Part shown: positions 1 to 5,403 of the stretch, piece by piece
How the letters are laid out: every line of letters starts with the position of its first letter
Position numbering within the stretch: the stretch's first letter is position 1
NCBI GenBank assembly: GCA_025964455.1
Contig: JAOPYU010000077.1
Span: 1-5,403, forward strand
DNA: 5,403 bases
Origin: Thermoleophilia bacterium
GTDB taxonomy: Bacteria; Actinomycetota; Thermoleophilia; Gaiellales; SKUG01
Direction of reading: 5' to 3'
Program-made: the position numbers and the translations under genes
Notes under the pieces: model-generated
Told to the model about the DNA's origin: nothing
The model's input: only the letters and a program-made list of their open reading frames with translations
Database searches by the model: none

Positions 1-76
1 CCTGCACGAAGCATTCCTCGCGCTCGGATGCAGCATCATCTGCTGGCGACGCCTCACCGGCACCCGCTCTTTCTGA
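1..76 (+). CDS. possible C-terminal tail of a converging plus-strand gene (5' partial)
   Basis: Reading from base 2, an open frame enters from the left edge and gives 24 codons ending in TGA at 74-76. The tail contains a hydrophobic stretch followed by Cys-Trp-Arg-Arg-Leu-Thr-Gly and ends Thr-Arg-Ser-Phe. Of the 24 codons, 19 end in G or C, as expected for a coding frame in this genome, and the AT-richer spacer begins right after the stop. That pattern would suit the last strand of an alpha/beta enzyme such as a methyltransferase or glycosyltransferase, but too little is visible to assign a family. The gene would converge on the minus-strand operon. An alternative is a minus-strand gene starting at the paired ATG codons at 34-39, but its visible residues look less protein-like and its upstream purine-rich stretch is poorly spaced. 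Confidence 0.38.
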   Translation, partial: LHEAFLALGCSIICWRRLTGTRSF

Positions 77-148
77 AATCACTTCTAAGTCGAGTGAGTG
101 ACCCAAGGGCGGGTCAAAGTCGTACGAATGCGCGGGAGTCGGCCCGTC
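77..148. other. intergenic spacer between converging ends
   Basis: This 72-base gap lies between the possible plus-strand stop at 74-76 and the stop of the minus-strand acyltransferase gene at 149. Bases about 70-92 are clearly richer in A and T than the rest of the window, which is typical of non-coding spacer in a high-GC genome. The only structure I see is the small hairpin at 99-116. I see no convincing promoter. Confidence 0.5.
99..116. terminator. weak hairpin, possible transcription end for converging genes
   Basis: TGACCC at 99-104 pairs with GGGTCA at 111-116, giving a perfect 6-base-pair stem with a 6-base loop. It lies 33 bases past the stop of the minus-strand operon and 23 bases past the stop of the possible plus-strand gene, so it could serve both directions. 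No run of T follows on either strand, so it is not a classical intrinsic terminator. Actinobacteria often use terminators without U-tracts, but a stem this short could also occur by chance. Confidence 0.25.
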
Positions 149-1135
149 TCAGCGACGCAGCAGGCGCTTGGCGCGCCGCTTGCGCATGACCGTCTTGGCC
201 CATGCGGGCGAGCTGCGGCGAACGACCGAGTAGGCGACGGGTTCGCCGCCGAAGCCGCGGACGAAGCGCTCCACTGGTTGGAGCATGGAACCCTCGAAGT
301 CGAACCCGGTGCCGCGGTCGAGCGCGGCACCGATCGCGTGCCAGAGCAGCAGGGTCGGTGCGCCCGTCACGGTGGAGTGCGCGACGCGTCCGTTCGCGAG
401 GTTCCATGTGAAGCGGTCGTCCCAGACGAACAGCCCGGCGCTCGCCAGTTCCCCTGCCGGAGTGCGGATGGCGAGGATCTCGCCCCGCTCGCGCTGGAGT
501 GCGGCACGCGCCACGCGCTCGAGCACCGCGGCATTCGGAACGTCCGCGCCGTCCTGGCGCTCGAACGTCGCGGCGCACGCATCGAGCAGCTCCTCGATCG
601 TGCCGGCGCCGACGACGAGCCCGTCGCGCTCGGCGGCATTGAGGGTGCTGCGGGTGCCCTTGCGCATCCCAGCGCGCACCGAGTCGCGCGTCGCGCTGGC
701 GGCGATCCGCCACGTCGTGCGCGTGGTCTGCTCGAACCCGTGCCACGAGAGCGGCGTCCAGTAATCCAGCTCCGGCATGCACGCCGCCTCGACGTGCGCC
801 TGCCCCGCGAGCTGGGTCGCCAGCTGCTCGAGCAGGTCGACGTCCGCGCTCACGCGCGCCACGCCCGGCTCGCGATCGGGCAGCAGCGGTCCCAGGAATG
901 GCGTGTACGGCGCGCCGGTCGCGACCGCCCCCGCGCGCTCCGCACGGATCGGCATCGGCCACGCTGCCCGCGCCGAGCCGTCGTCGCCGAGCAGCACGTT
1001 GGCCGACCAGCCGTCGAGCGAGCCCGTCGCCGCGTCGAGCCACCAGGGCTCCGCGAACACGGAACGCTGCCGCGAGCGCTCCAGCAGCTCCACATAGGCG
1101 ATCCGATCGCCCTCGATCCCCATCGCGATGCTCAT
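149..1135 (-). CDS. FemAB-like / GNAT-fold acyltransferase of a surface polysaccharide cluster
   Basis: This is a 328-residue soluble protein with no signal peptide or membrane segment, so it is probably cytoplasmic. It resembles the GNAT/FemAB-like proteins (Acetyltransf_6 type) common in polysaccharide gene clusters. Visible landmarks are a Phe-Ala-Glu-Pro-Trp-Trp motif (residues 27-32), a YTPFLGPLLP segment (77-86), and a Trp-His-Gly-Phe-Glu-Gln-Thr-Thr-Arg block (131-139). A basic MRKGTRSTLNAAERDGL stretch follows (157-173), then a DFEGSM motif (279-284) leading to an ERF..GFGGEP segment (289-299). Relatives transfer an acyl or aminoacyl group to a sugar amine or peptidoglycan-type acceptor; donor and acceptor here are unknown. 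The C-terminus is strongly basic (residues 314-328). The start ATG overlaps the sulfotransferase stop as ATGA (1132-1135) and has no clear ribosome binding site, so translation probably depends on coupling. A second in-frame ATG at 1123 would shorten it by four residues. It is the last gene of the operon. Confidence 0.8.
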   Translation of the reverse strand: MSIAMGIEGDRIAYVELLERSRQRSVFAEPWWLDAATGSLDGWSANVLLGDDGSARAAWPMPIRAERAGAVATGAPYTPFLGPLLPDREPGVARVSADVDLLEQLATQLAGQAHVEAACMPELDYWTPLSWHGFEQTTRTTWRIAASATRDSVRAGMRKGTRSTLNAAERDGLVVGAGTIEELLDACAATFERQDGADVPNAAVLERVARAALQRERGEILAIRTPAGELASAGLFVWDDRFTWNLANGRVAHSTVTGAPTLLLWHAIGAALDRGTGFDFEGSMLQPVERFVRGFGGEPVAYSVVRRSSPAWAKTVMRKRRAKRLLRR

Positions 1136-2130
1136 GGGGCGACGCCGTCGTTCGGCGCGTCGGCCGCGATGCGGGTCGCCGCCGCGGCGACGGCGGCGGC
1201 GAGCTCCGCTTCCAGCTCTGCTGGCAGCGTGCCACCGGCGCGCCGCTCGAACTGCTCCGGAAGGACAGCGTCCGCGCGACGTCGGATCTCCACGCCACCC
1301 TGCACGAGCCACGCCTCGATGCGATCGAGCACGCCACGCGGATCCGCGCAGAGCTCGTCGTAGTGCACGAGCAGCACCTGGCTCGTCTGCAGGTGCGCGA
1401 GCTCGCGCGCCGCCACGCGATTCATCTGCTCCACCTGCCACGTCACCTGCTCGGCGGGCGACGCATCCTTGAGCGCGTCGGCGCCGTCGGGCGCGGCGCT
1501 CCACCACACGCCCACGTCCCCGCGCTGCACGCGCCCGACGAGGAGCGAGCGGGCGTTCGGCTCGAGCGACCGCTCGATGTGGATGAAGCGTGCCTCGGGC
1601 AGCGCTCGTGCCAGCACGGGGATGCGCAGGGAGTTGAAGACGTTCTTGAAGACGACGGGCGCGCAGCATGCGTCGGCGAACTCGCGGACCGAGCGGCGGA
1701 TCTCCGTGACGCGCTGCATGGTCGCGTTCTCGGCGGTGACCTCGTGCGGCTCGCGGTCGAAGAACCGGTACCAATAGCCCTCGGCCTCGCTCGGGCCCCA
1801 TGGCTCGCGTGTCCTGCCGTGCGAGCTCTCCCAGTCGGAGGACGTCCGCGCGGCGCGGGGCTGCTCGACGCGTTCGACTTCCGCGACCTCGCTGGGGCGC
1901 GCTGCATGCGCATTGGCGAGCCAGCCCACGTCGAAGCCCTCGATGAGCAGCTGGTACAGCAGGGTCGTGCCCGAGCGCGGTGCGCCCAGGATGAAGATCG
2001 GAGTTCGGTCGCTGCTCGCGTCCTTGCCTGCGCCGCGCGCCACCTCGGCTCGATGCGCACGCTTCGCGCGCATCGTCGCCATGCGAGCACGCACCACGCG
2101 TGCGGGGCGCGTCAGTTGGCCACCTGCCAT
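1132..2130 (-). CDS. PAPS-dependent sulfotransferase (Sulfotransfer_3-like)
   Basis: This 332-residue protein should transfer a sulfuryl group from PAPS to a hydroxyl or amine, most likely on a glycan or lipid-linked precursor given its neighbours. The PAPS 5'-phosphosulfate loop is GAPRSGTT at residues 49-56, preceded by a hydrophobic strand (PIFIL, 44-48). The 3'-phosphate-binding motif is at 182-197: FIHIERSLEPNARSLL, with Arg187 and Ser195 eight residues apart, as in known sulfotransferases. A VHYDELCADP segment (255-264) matches the late conserved block of the family. A basic 43-residue N-terminus precedes the loop, and the C-terminus is an Ala/Glu-rich helix (about 303-325). No signal peptide or membrane segment is seen, so it should be cytoplasmic, where PAPS is made. 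The ATG at 2130 was chosen because GAGGAGGA lies 5 bases upstream; in-frame ATGs at codons 17 and 20 lack this support. It starts 1 base after the preceding gene's stop. The acceptor cannot be read from sequence. Confidence 0.9.
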   Translation of the reverse strand: MAGGQLTRPARVVRARMATMRAKRAHRAEVARGAGKDASSDRTPIFILGAPRSGTTLLYQLLIEGFDVGWLANAHAARPSEVAEVERVEQPRAARTSSDWESSHGRTREPWGPSEAEGYWYRFFDREPHEVTAENATMQRVTEIRRSVREFADACCAPVVFKNVFNSLRIPVLARALPEARFIHIERSLEPNARSLLVGRVQRGDVGVWWSAAPDGADALKDASPAEQVTWQVEQMNRVAARELAHLQTSQVLLVHYDELCADPRGVLDRIEAWLVQGGVEIRRRADAVLPEQFERRAGGTLPAELEAELAAAVAAAATRIAADAPNDGVAP

Positions 2131-2131
2131 G

Positions 2132-4390
2132 TCAGTCCTCCTCGATGGTGCCGTGGTGGTCGTCGCGCTGCAGCTCCAGCTCGCGCTCGCTGCCGTCGAG
2201 CCGCCACAGCTCGAGGTCACACTCCCCACGTTGCTGCTCCGTCGCACCTGCCTGCATGCGACCGGGCCCGGCAGCCACCCGGGTGGCATCGATCCGACCC
2301 GAGCCGAGCAGCTCGCGAAGCCCGCGCGCGTCGAAGGTCCCGATCTCCGAGCCGATCGGCGGCTCGACCACGTCGCGCGCCACGAGCAGCCAGTGCGCGT
2401 CGAGGTCCTCGGAGAGGCGGGCGAGCCCCGCTCCCGCGCGCGACGGCGACTTCGCGTTGAAGGTGGCCCGCAGCTGCTGCACGCGCCGATCGATGCGTGC
2501 CTCGTCGGTCGCGCCGTTCCAGACCTTGAAATCCGCCGCGATGCGGACGGGTGCCAGGGCCTGGGCGCCATAGCCGGTCACGGGGTCGGCGATGAGCGTG
2601 TCGCCCCCGGGGATGTCGCGCAGCGCCGCCTGCACGCCGTCGTAGCAGCGCAGGTCGTCCGCGCGATACGCCGCGACGAGCTCGCGCGCCTGCCAGCCCC
2701 CGCGCCGCAGGCTGATCGCGCCGCTTGGCAGCAGGCAGATCCCGACGAGCAGCGCAGCCATGCCGACCGCGCCCGCCCGGAGCGCCGGTCCCCCGCCCGA
2801 CGGACCGCCGTCGAGACGCCCAGCGCTGGCCCGGCGTCGGACACCGAGCGCGAGCACGACGAACAGGCCGGCTGCGGCGACGATCGTGGGCCAGTCCCAC
2901 CCGTATTGCGGCGGCTCGCGGCGCGCGAGCGGATAGCCGTACACGAAGCTGGCGACCGCCACGGCTGCCAGCGCTGCCACCTGCGCGAGGCGGCCCCGCC
3001 GACGCAGGAGCGCGACGAGATCCGGCAGCACGATCGCGATGACGCCGACCAGCAGTACGCCCAGCGGTCGTGGCAGCCGCATCCCGATCGTCAGGCTGCC
3101 GCTCGCCTCGAGCAGCTGCACGAGTGGCGGCAGCATGGCGAAGCCCATGATGAGCAGCGCGCCGCCGGCGAGCATGGCCCGGGCGACGCCGCGCGCACGC
3201 CACGCCGCCCATGGCAGCGCGAGGATGGCGAGCAGTCCGGGCGCGGCGAACCAGTCGTACAGGTGCCCGGGGCGCGTCACCTGCCACCAGCCCTCGCCCA
3301 CCACGTAGTAGTCGATGCGCTGGTCGTTGGGCGAACCGAAGTGCTCGAGCAGCGCGAGGATCGGCAGCATCGCCACGAGGGCGATCGCGCCGGGGATCCC
3401 GACCGCGACGATCGATGCCCACACGCGCCGCGCCGTCAGCCGGCCCCACGGCCCCGCGGCCAGCAGCCACATCGCCGTGCCGACGCCGATGATCGCGAGA
3501 TACAGCAGGTAATTGGCATGCAGCACCACGAGCAGCACGCTCGCGACGGAGCCGAGCACGAGCAGCGGCCCATCGCCGCGACGGTCGCCGATACGGCGCC
3601 GGACGACGAGCAGCGCCACCACGAGGCACGTGGTCAGCATCACGTCGATCGCGAGGTTGCCCGGCAGGACGGCGTAGGCGATGCCGTCACCTTCCAGCTC
3701 CCGGCGGGGGAAGGCGATGCGCAGCCAGGCGTAGCCGGCGGCGCCTGCCACCTCGCCCGCGACCGACCCCGTGAGCGCCCGGCCGAACGCAGCGCACGCG
3801 CAGGCGGCGACGAGCACGGCCACCACGCCGAGCGACTCCACGACGATCGCTGGATCCAGCCCGGTGATCGCCGAGACGCCGGCCATCGCCGACTGCCAGG
3901 TCGGCAGCACGTAGGCGGGATTGACACCGCCCCCGGAGATCCGGTCGACGACCTCGTACGTGGGTGCGTCGAGCTCGAGCAGGCGCCGCACCAGTCCCAG
4001 GTGGAAGAGGGTGTCGAACGCGATGCGCGTGCGGATCGCGGCAGTCAGCAGCACCGCCACGCCGATGGCGGCGATCGTCCAGCCCGACAGCGCGTCGGTG
4101 CCTCGCTTGGCGTGACCGCGTCGTCGCTCGCGCAGGCGCGCCGCGACCACGAGCGCCACGCTCACGACCGCGTGGATGGCGATCGTCACGCGGATCGGCC
4201 ACGCGGCACCGAGCGACACCCCGGCAGCGATCGTCCACCAACCGAGGCCGAAGATGAACGCGGCGGTCGGCAGCAGGACCGACGGCACGCGCAGCTGCAG
4301 CTGCAGCAGGCGCGATGTCGCCCAGCCCGCCGGACCGAGCAGCACGATGCACCCGAGCACCGCGAGCAGCTGGTTGAGCACGAGTGACAT
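2132..4390 (-). CDS. polytopic membrane protein with C-terminal soluble domain, possible GT-C-type glycosyltransferase
   Basis: This 752-residue protein has roughly 14-16 hydrophobic segments between residue 3 and about 559, then a soluble tail of about 190 residues. I do not recognise a named family with certainty. After about the fourth segment lies an FDTLFHLGLVRRLLELDAPT stretch (residues 125-144). An acidic residue in an extracytoplasmic loop, here Asp126 near His130, is typical of GT-C glycosyltransferases that use polyprenyl-phosphate sugars. In those enzymes, however, it usually follows the first segment. The tail begins at about 565 and contains DTLIADPVTGYGAQAL (597-612) and NGATDEARIDRRVQQL (625-640), a pattern I associate with large actinobacterial surface-glycan membrane proteins. 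A Gly/Pro-rich linker (525-540) precedes the last membrane segment. The position after the flippase fits glycan transfer or polymerisation on the outer face; an O-antigen-polymerase-like role is the main alternative. The start ATG shares one base with the flippase stop (TGATG, 4388-4392). Confidence 0.72.
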   Translation of the reverse strand: MSLVLNQLLAVLGCIVLLGPAGWATSRLLQLQLRVPSVLLPTAAFIFGLGWWTIAAGVSLGAAWPIRVTIAIHAVVSVALVVAARLRERRRGHAKRGTDALSGWTIAAIGVAVLLTAAIRTRIAFDTLFHLGLVRRLLELDAPTYEVVDRISGGGVNPAYVLPTWQSAMAGVSAITGLDPAIVVESLGVVAVLVAACACAAFGRALTGSVAGEVAGAAGYAWLRIAFPRRELEGDGIAYAVLPGNLAIDVMLTTCLVVALLVVRRRIGDRRGDGPLLVLGSVASVLLVVLHANYLLYLAIIGVGTAMWLLAAGPWGRLTARRVWASIVAVGIPGAIALVAMLPILALLEHFGSPNDQRIDYYVVGEGWWQVTRPGHLYDWFAAPGLLAILALPWAAWRARGVARAMLAGGALLIMGFAMLPPLVQLLEASGSLTIGMRLPRPLGVLLVGVIAIVLPDLVALLRRRGRLAQVAALAAVAVASFVYGYPLARREPPQYGWDWPTIVAAAGLFVVLALGVRRRASAGRLDGGPSGGGPALRAGAVGMAALLVGICLLPSGAISLRRGGWQARELVAAYRADDLRCYDGVQAALRDIPGGDTLIADPVTGYGAQALAPVRIAADFKVWNGATDEARIDRRVQQLRATFNAKSPSRAGAGLARLSEDLDAHWLLVARDVVEPPIGSEIGTFDARGLRELLGSGRIDATRVAAGPGRMQAGATEQQRGECDLELWRLDGSERELELQRDDHHGTIEED
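2136..2143 (-). promoter_or_regulatory. strong ribosome binding site of the sulfotransferase gene
   Basis: On the minus strand this reads GAGGAGGA, followed by CTGAC and the ATG at 2130. The 5-base spacing and near-full match to the anti-Shine-Dalgarno sequence fix the start of the sulfotransferase. The site lies inside the last codons of the upstream membrane-protein gene, so both should be on one message. Confidence 0.75.
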
Positions 4391-5403
4391 CACGCGAGCG
4401 GAACCTCCGGCTCGCTCGCGCCGCGTCGCCCACGCACGAGCCGCGCGATTCGCTCGCGCTCGGGCGCCGTCACGAAGCCGCTCGCCACGAGCGCCACGGG
4501 CCATGCGAGCGCAAGGCCGAGCCGTGATCCCCACGATTCGAGACCGGTGCCCGTCGGCAGGAAGTAGGTGGCGGCGATCGCGGCGAGCGTCAACGCGATC
4601 GGGCGTGCCAGGCGCAGCAGCTCGTAGTGCACGCGGAACACTCGCTGCGAGCGGACGAGCATGAGCGACACGAGCGTCAGGTTCGCCAGCACCGCCGCGA
4701 CGGCGGCACCACGCGCGCCGAACTGCGGCACCAGCAGCAGGTTCGCGGCGAGGCTCACCACGACGGCGCCGAATGCGACCACGGCGTGCCAGCCGGTCTT
4801 CTTGACCCGGCTTGCGCCGATACCGACGAGGAAGTACGCGCCGTAGATGCCCGCCGCGAGCGCGAGCAGCGGTACGAGGTTCGTGGCCTCCAGGTAGGTG
4901 TCAGGAGTCATCAATCGGACTACCGGATCTGCCAGCAACGACATGCCGGCCACGATCCAGCCCATGCCGGCGGCGAACCAGCTCGTCACTATGGCGTACG
5001 AGCTGCGCGCTTCGTCGTCATCCTTGATGGAGTAGGCGAACGGCTGCCACGAGAGCTGCAGGGCCGTGACCACGATCAACACGACGCCTGCGAATCGTGC
5101 CGCGACGCCGTAGACGCCGAGGTCGTCGAGTCCGACGGTCCGACTGATCATCGTCCTGTCGATGAGCGTGAGTGCCTGGAACGCGATCGCGATCGGGATC
5201 GTCGGGATCGCGAATCGCAGCATCGGCTTGACCAAGGACCGATCCCAGCCGGGGAGCGCGAAGCGTCGCTGCATGAGCCCCGCGACGGGGATGAGTGCGA
5301 GGTAGCCGATGAAGTTGCCGAGGAGCAGCCCCTCGACGCCCCACTTGAGCTCCGTGATGAAGTAGAGCGAGAGCACGCCCGAGAGCGCGACGTTGCCGAG
5401 TGA
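4390..5403 (-). CDS. Wzx/RfbX-type polysaccharide flippase (5' partial)
   Basis: The frame is open through the right edge, giving 337 residues of the C-terminal part; the family is usually about 450-500 residues, so the first 100-160 are outside the window. Such proteins (MOP exporter superfamily, Polysacc_synt type) move undecaprenyl-linked oligosaccharides from the inner to the outer face of the cytoplasmic membrane. About ten membrane segments are visible, at approximate partial-protein residues 2-17, 24-44, 63-81, 97-118, 136-157, 173-195, 205-225, 231-250, 265-282 and 294-311. The FAIPTIPIAIAFQALTLIDR stretch (64-83), followed by LGVYGVAARFA (95-105) and a QLSWQPFAYS segment (116-125), is characteristic of the family. 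A GTG at 5374-5376 is in frame but is internal, because the preceding nine codons continue the same membrane helix. The short C-terminal tail (312-337) is charged and basic. It is the most upstream gene seen in the operon, and its stop overlaps the next start. Confidence 0.9.
   Translation of the reverse strand, partial: SLGNVALSGVLSLYFITELKWGVEGLLLGNFIGYLALIPVAGLMQRRFALPGWDRSLVKPMLRFAIPTIPIAIAFQALTLIDRTMISRTVGLDDLGVYGVAARFAGVVLIVVTALQLSWQPFAYSIKDDDEARSSYAIVTSWFAAGMGWIVAGMSLLADPVVRLMTPDTYLEATNLVPLLALAAGIYGAYFLVGIGASRVKKTGWHAVVAFGAVVVSLAANLLLVPQFGARGAAVAAVLANLTLVSLMLVRSQRVFRVHYELLRLARPIALTLAAIAATYFLPTGTGLESWGSRLGLALAWPVALVASGFVTAPERERIARLVRGRRGASEPEVPLA
4404..4408 (-). promoter_or_regulatory. 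possible ribosome binding site of the large membrane-protein gene
   Basis: GGAGG on the minus strand lies 13 bases before the ATG at 4390, inside the last codons of the flippase gene. The spacing is longer than usual, so initiation probably leans on the overlapping TGATG stop/start at 4388-4392, with ribosomes re-initiating after finishing the flippase. Confidence 0.4.

Noticed and set aside
1168..1204. GCC/GCG-rich low-complexity tract
   Set aside because: It encodes the Ala-rich C-terminal helix of the sulfotransferase and shows no separate repeat structure.
98..1363. 421-codon plus-strand open frame antisense to the FemAB-like gene
   Set aside because: It is rich in Arg, Ala and Glu with no family motif, and the opposite strand encodes a protein with conserved blocks and an ATGA junction.
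1131..2571. Longer minus-strand start for the sulfotransferase reaching into the membrane-protein gene (479 codons)
   Set aside because: The extra N-terminal part is Arg/Ser-rich and overlaps the real C-terminus of the preceding gene. The ATG at 2130 has a strong ribosome binding site just upstream.
4291..4309. Short GCAGCT/GCAGCTGCAG micro-repeat with palindromic character
   Set aside because: It encodes the Leu-Leu-Gln-Leu-Gln-Leu stretch near the start of the large membrane protein and is explained by repeated codons.
1913..4387. 824-codon plus-strand open frame antisense to the large membrane protein and part of the sulfotransferase
   Set aside because: Its translation is dominated by Arg, His, Asp, Gln and Pro with no hydrophobic core or recognisable domain. 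It mirrors the GC-rich third positions of the minus-strand genes, a known artefact in high-GC genomes, while the minus-strand frame gives clear membrane segments and gene junctions.
5181..5217. Repeated GCGATCG/GGATCG units resembling a direct or inverted repeat
   Set aside because: The run encodes the Ala-Ile-Pro-Thr-Ile-Pro-Ile-Ala-Ile stretch conserved in flippases; codon repetition accounts for it and no regular array exists.
4627..5403. 258-codon plus-strand open frame antisense to the flippase
   Set aside because: It is almost entirely charged residues (Arg, Asp, Glu, His), the expected antisense reading of a hydrophobic membrane protein.

Overview
The window looks like a high-GC actinobacterial chromosome segment. 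Codon third positions are almost all G or C, and long spurious open frames run antisense to the real genes. A lineage such as Thermoleophilia/Solirubrobacterales is possible, but that is inference from composition and gene style only. It appears to be part of a cell-surface polysaccharide (exopolysaccharide or capsule-type) locus.

Layout. All four substantial genes lie on the minus strand and are read from right to left. (1) A Wzx/RfbX-type polysaccharide flippase enters from the right edge; its N-terminus is outside the window, and it ends at 4390. (2) A 752-residue polytopic membrane protein with a soluble C-terminal domain, possibly a GT-C-type glycosyltransferase or related surface-glycan enzyme, spans 2132-4390. 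(3) A PAPS-dependent sulfotransferase spans 1132-2130. (4) A FemAB-like/GNAT-fold acyltransferase spans 149-1135. The junctions are a TGATG stop/start overlap, a 1-base gap with a strong ribosome binding site, and an ATGA overlap. This is the signature of one transcript with translational coupling; no internal promoter is visible. At the far left, bases 1-76 may hold the last 24 codons of a converging plus-strand gene. A short AT-richer spacer (77-148) with one weak hairpin separates it from the operon end.

How the genes may work together (inference). The cytoplasmic sulfotransferase and the FemAB-like enzyme could decorate a lipid-linked oligosaccharide or its precursors. The flippase would move the lipid-linked glycan across the membrane. 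The large membrane protein could add sugars to, or polymerise, the product on the outer face. The notable implication is a possibly sulfated and acylated (or aminoacylated) surface glycan. I saw no CRISPR array, RNA gene, insertion sequence or phage feature.
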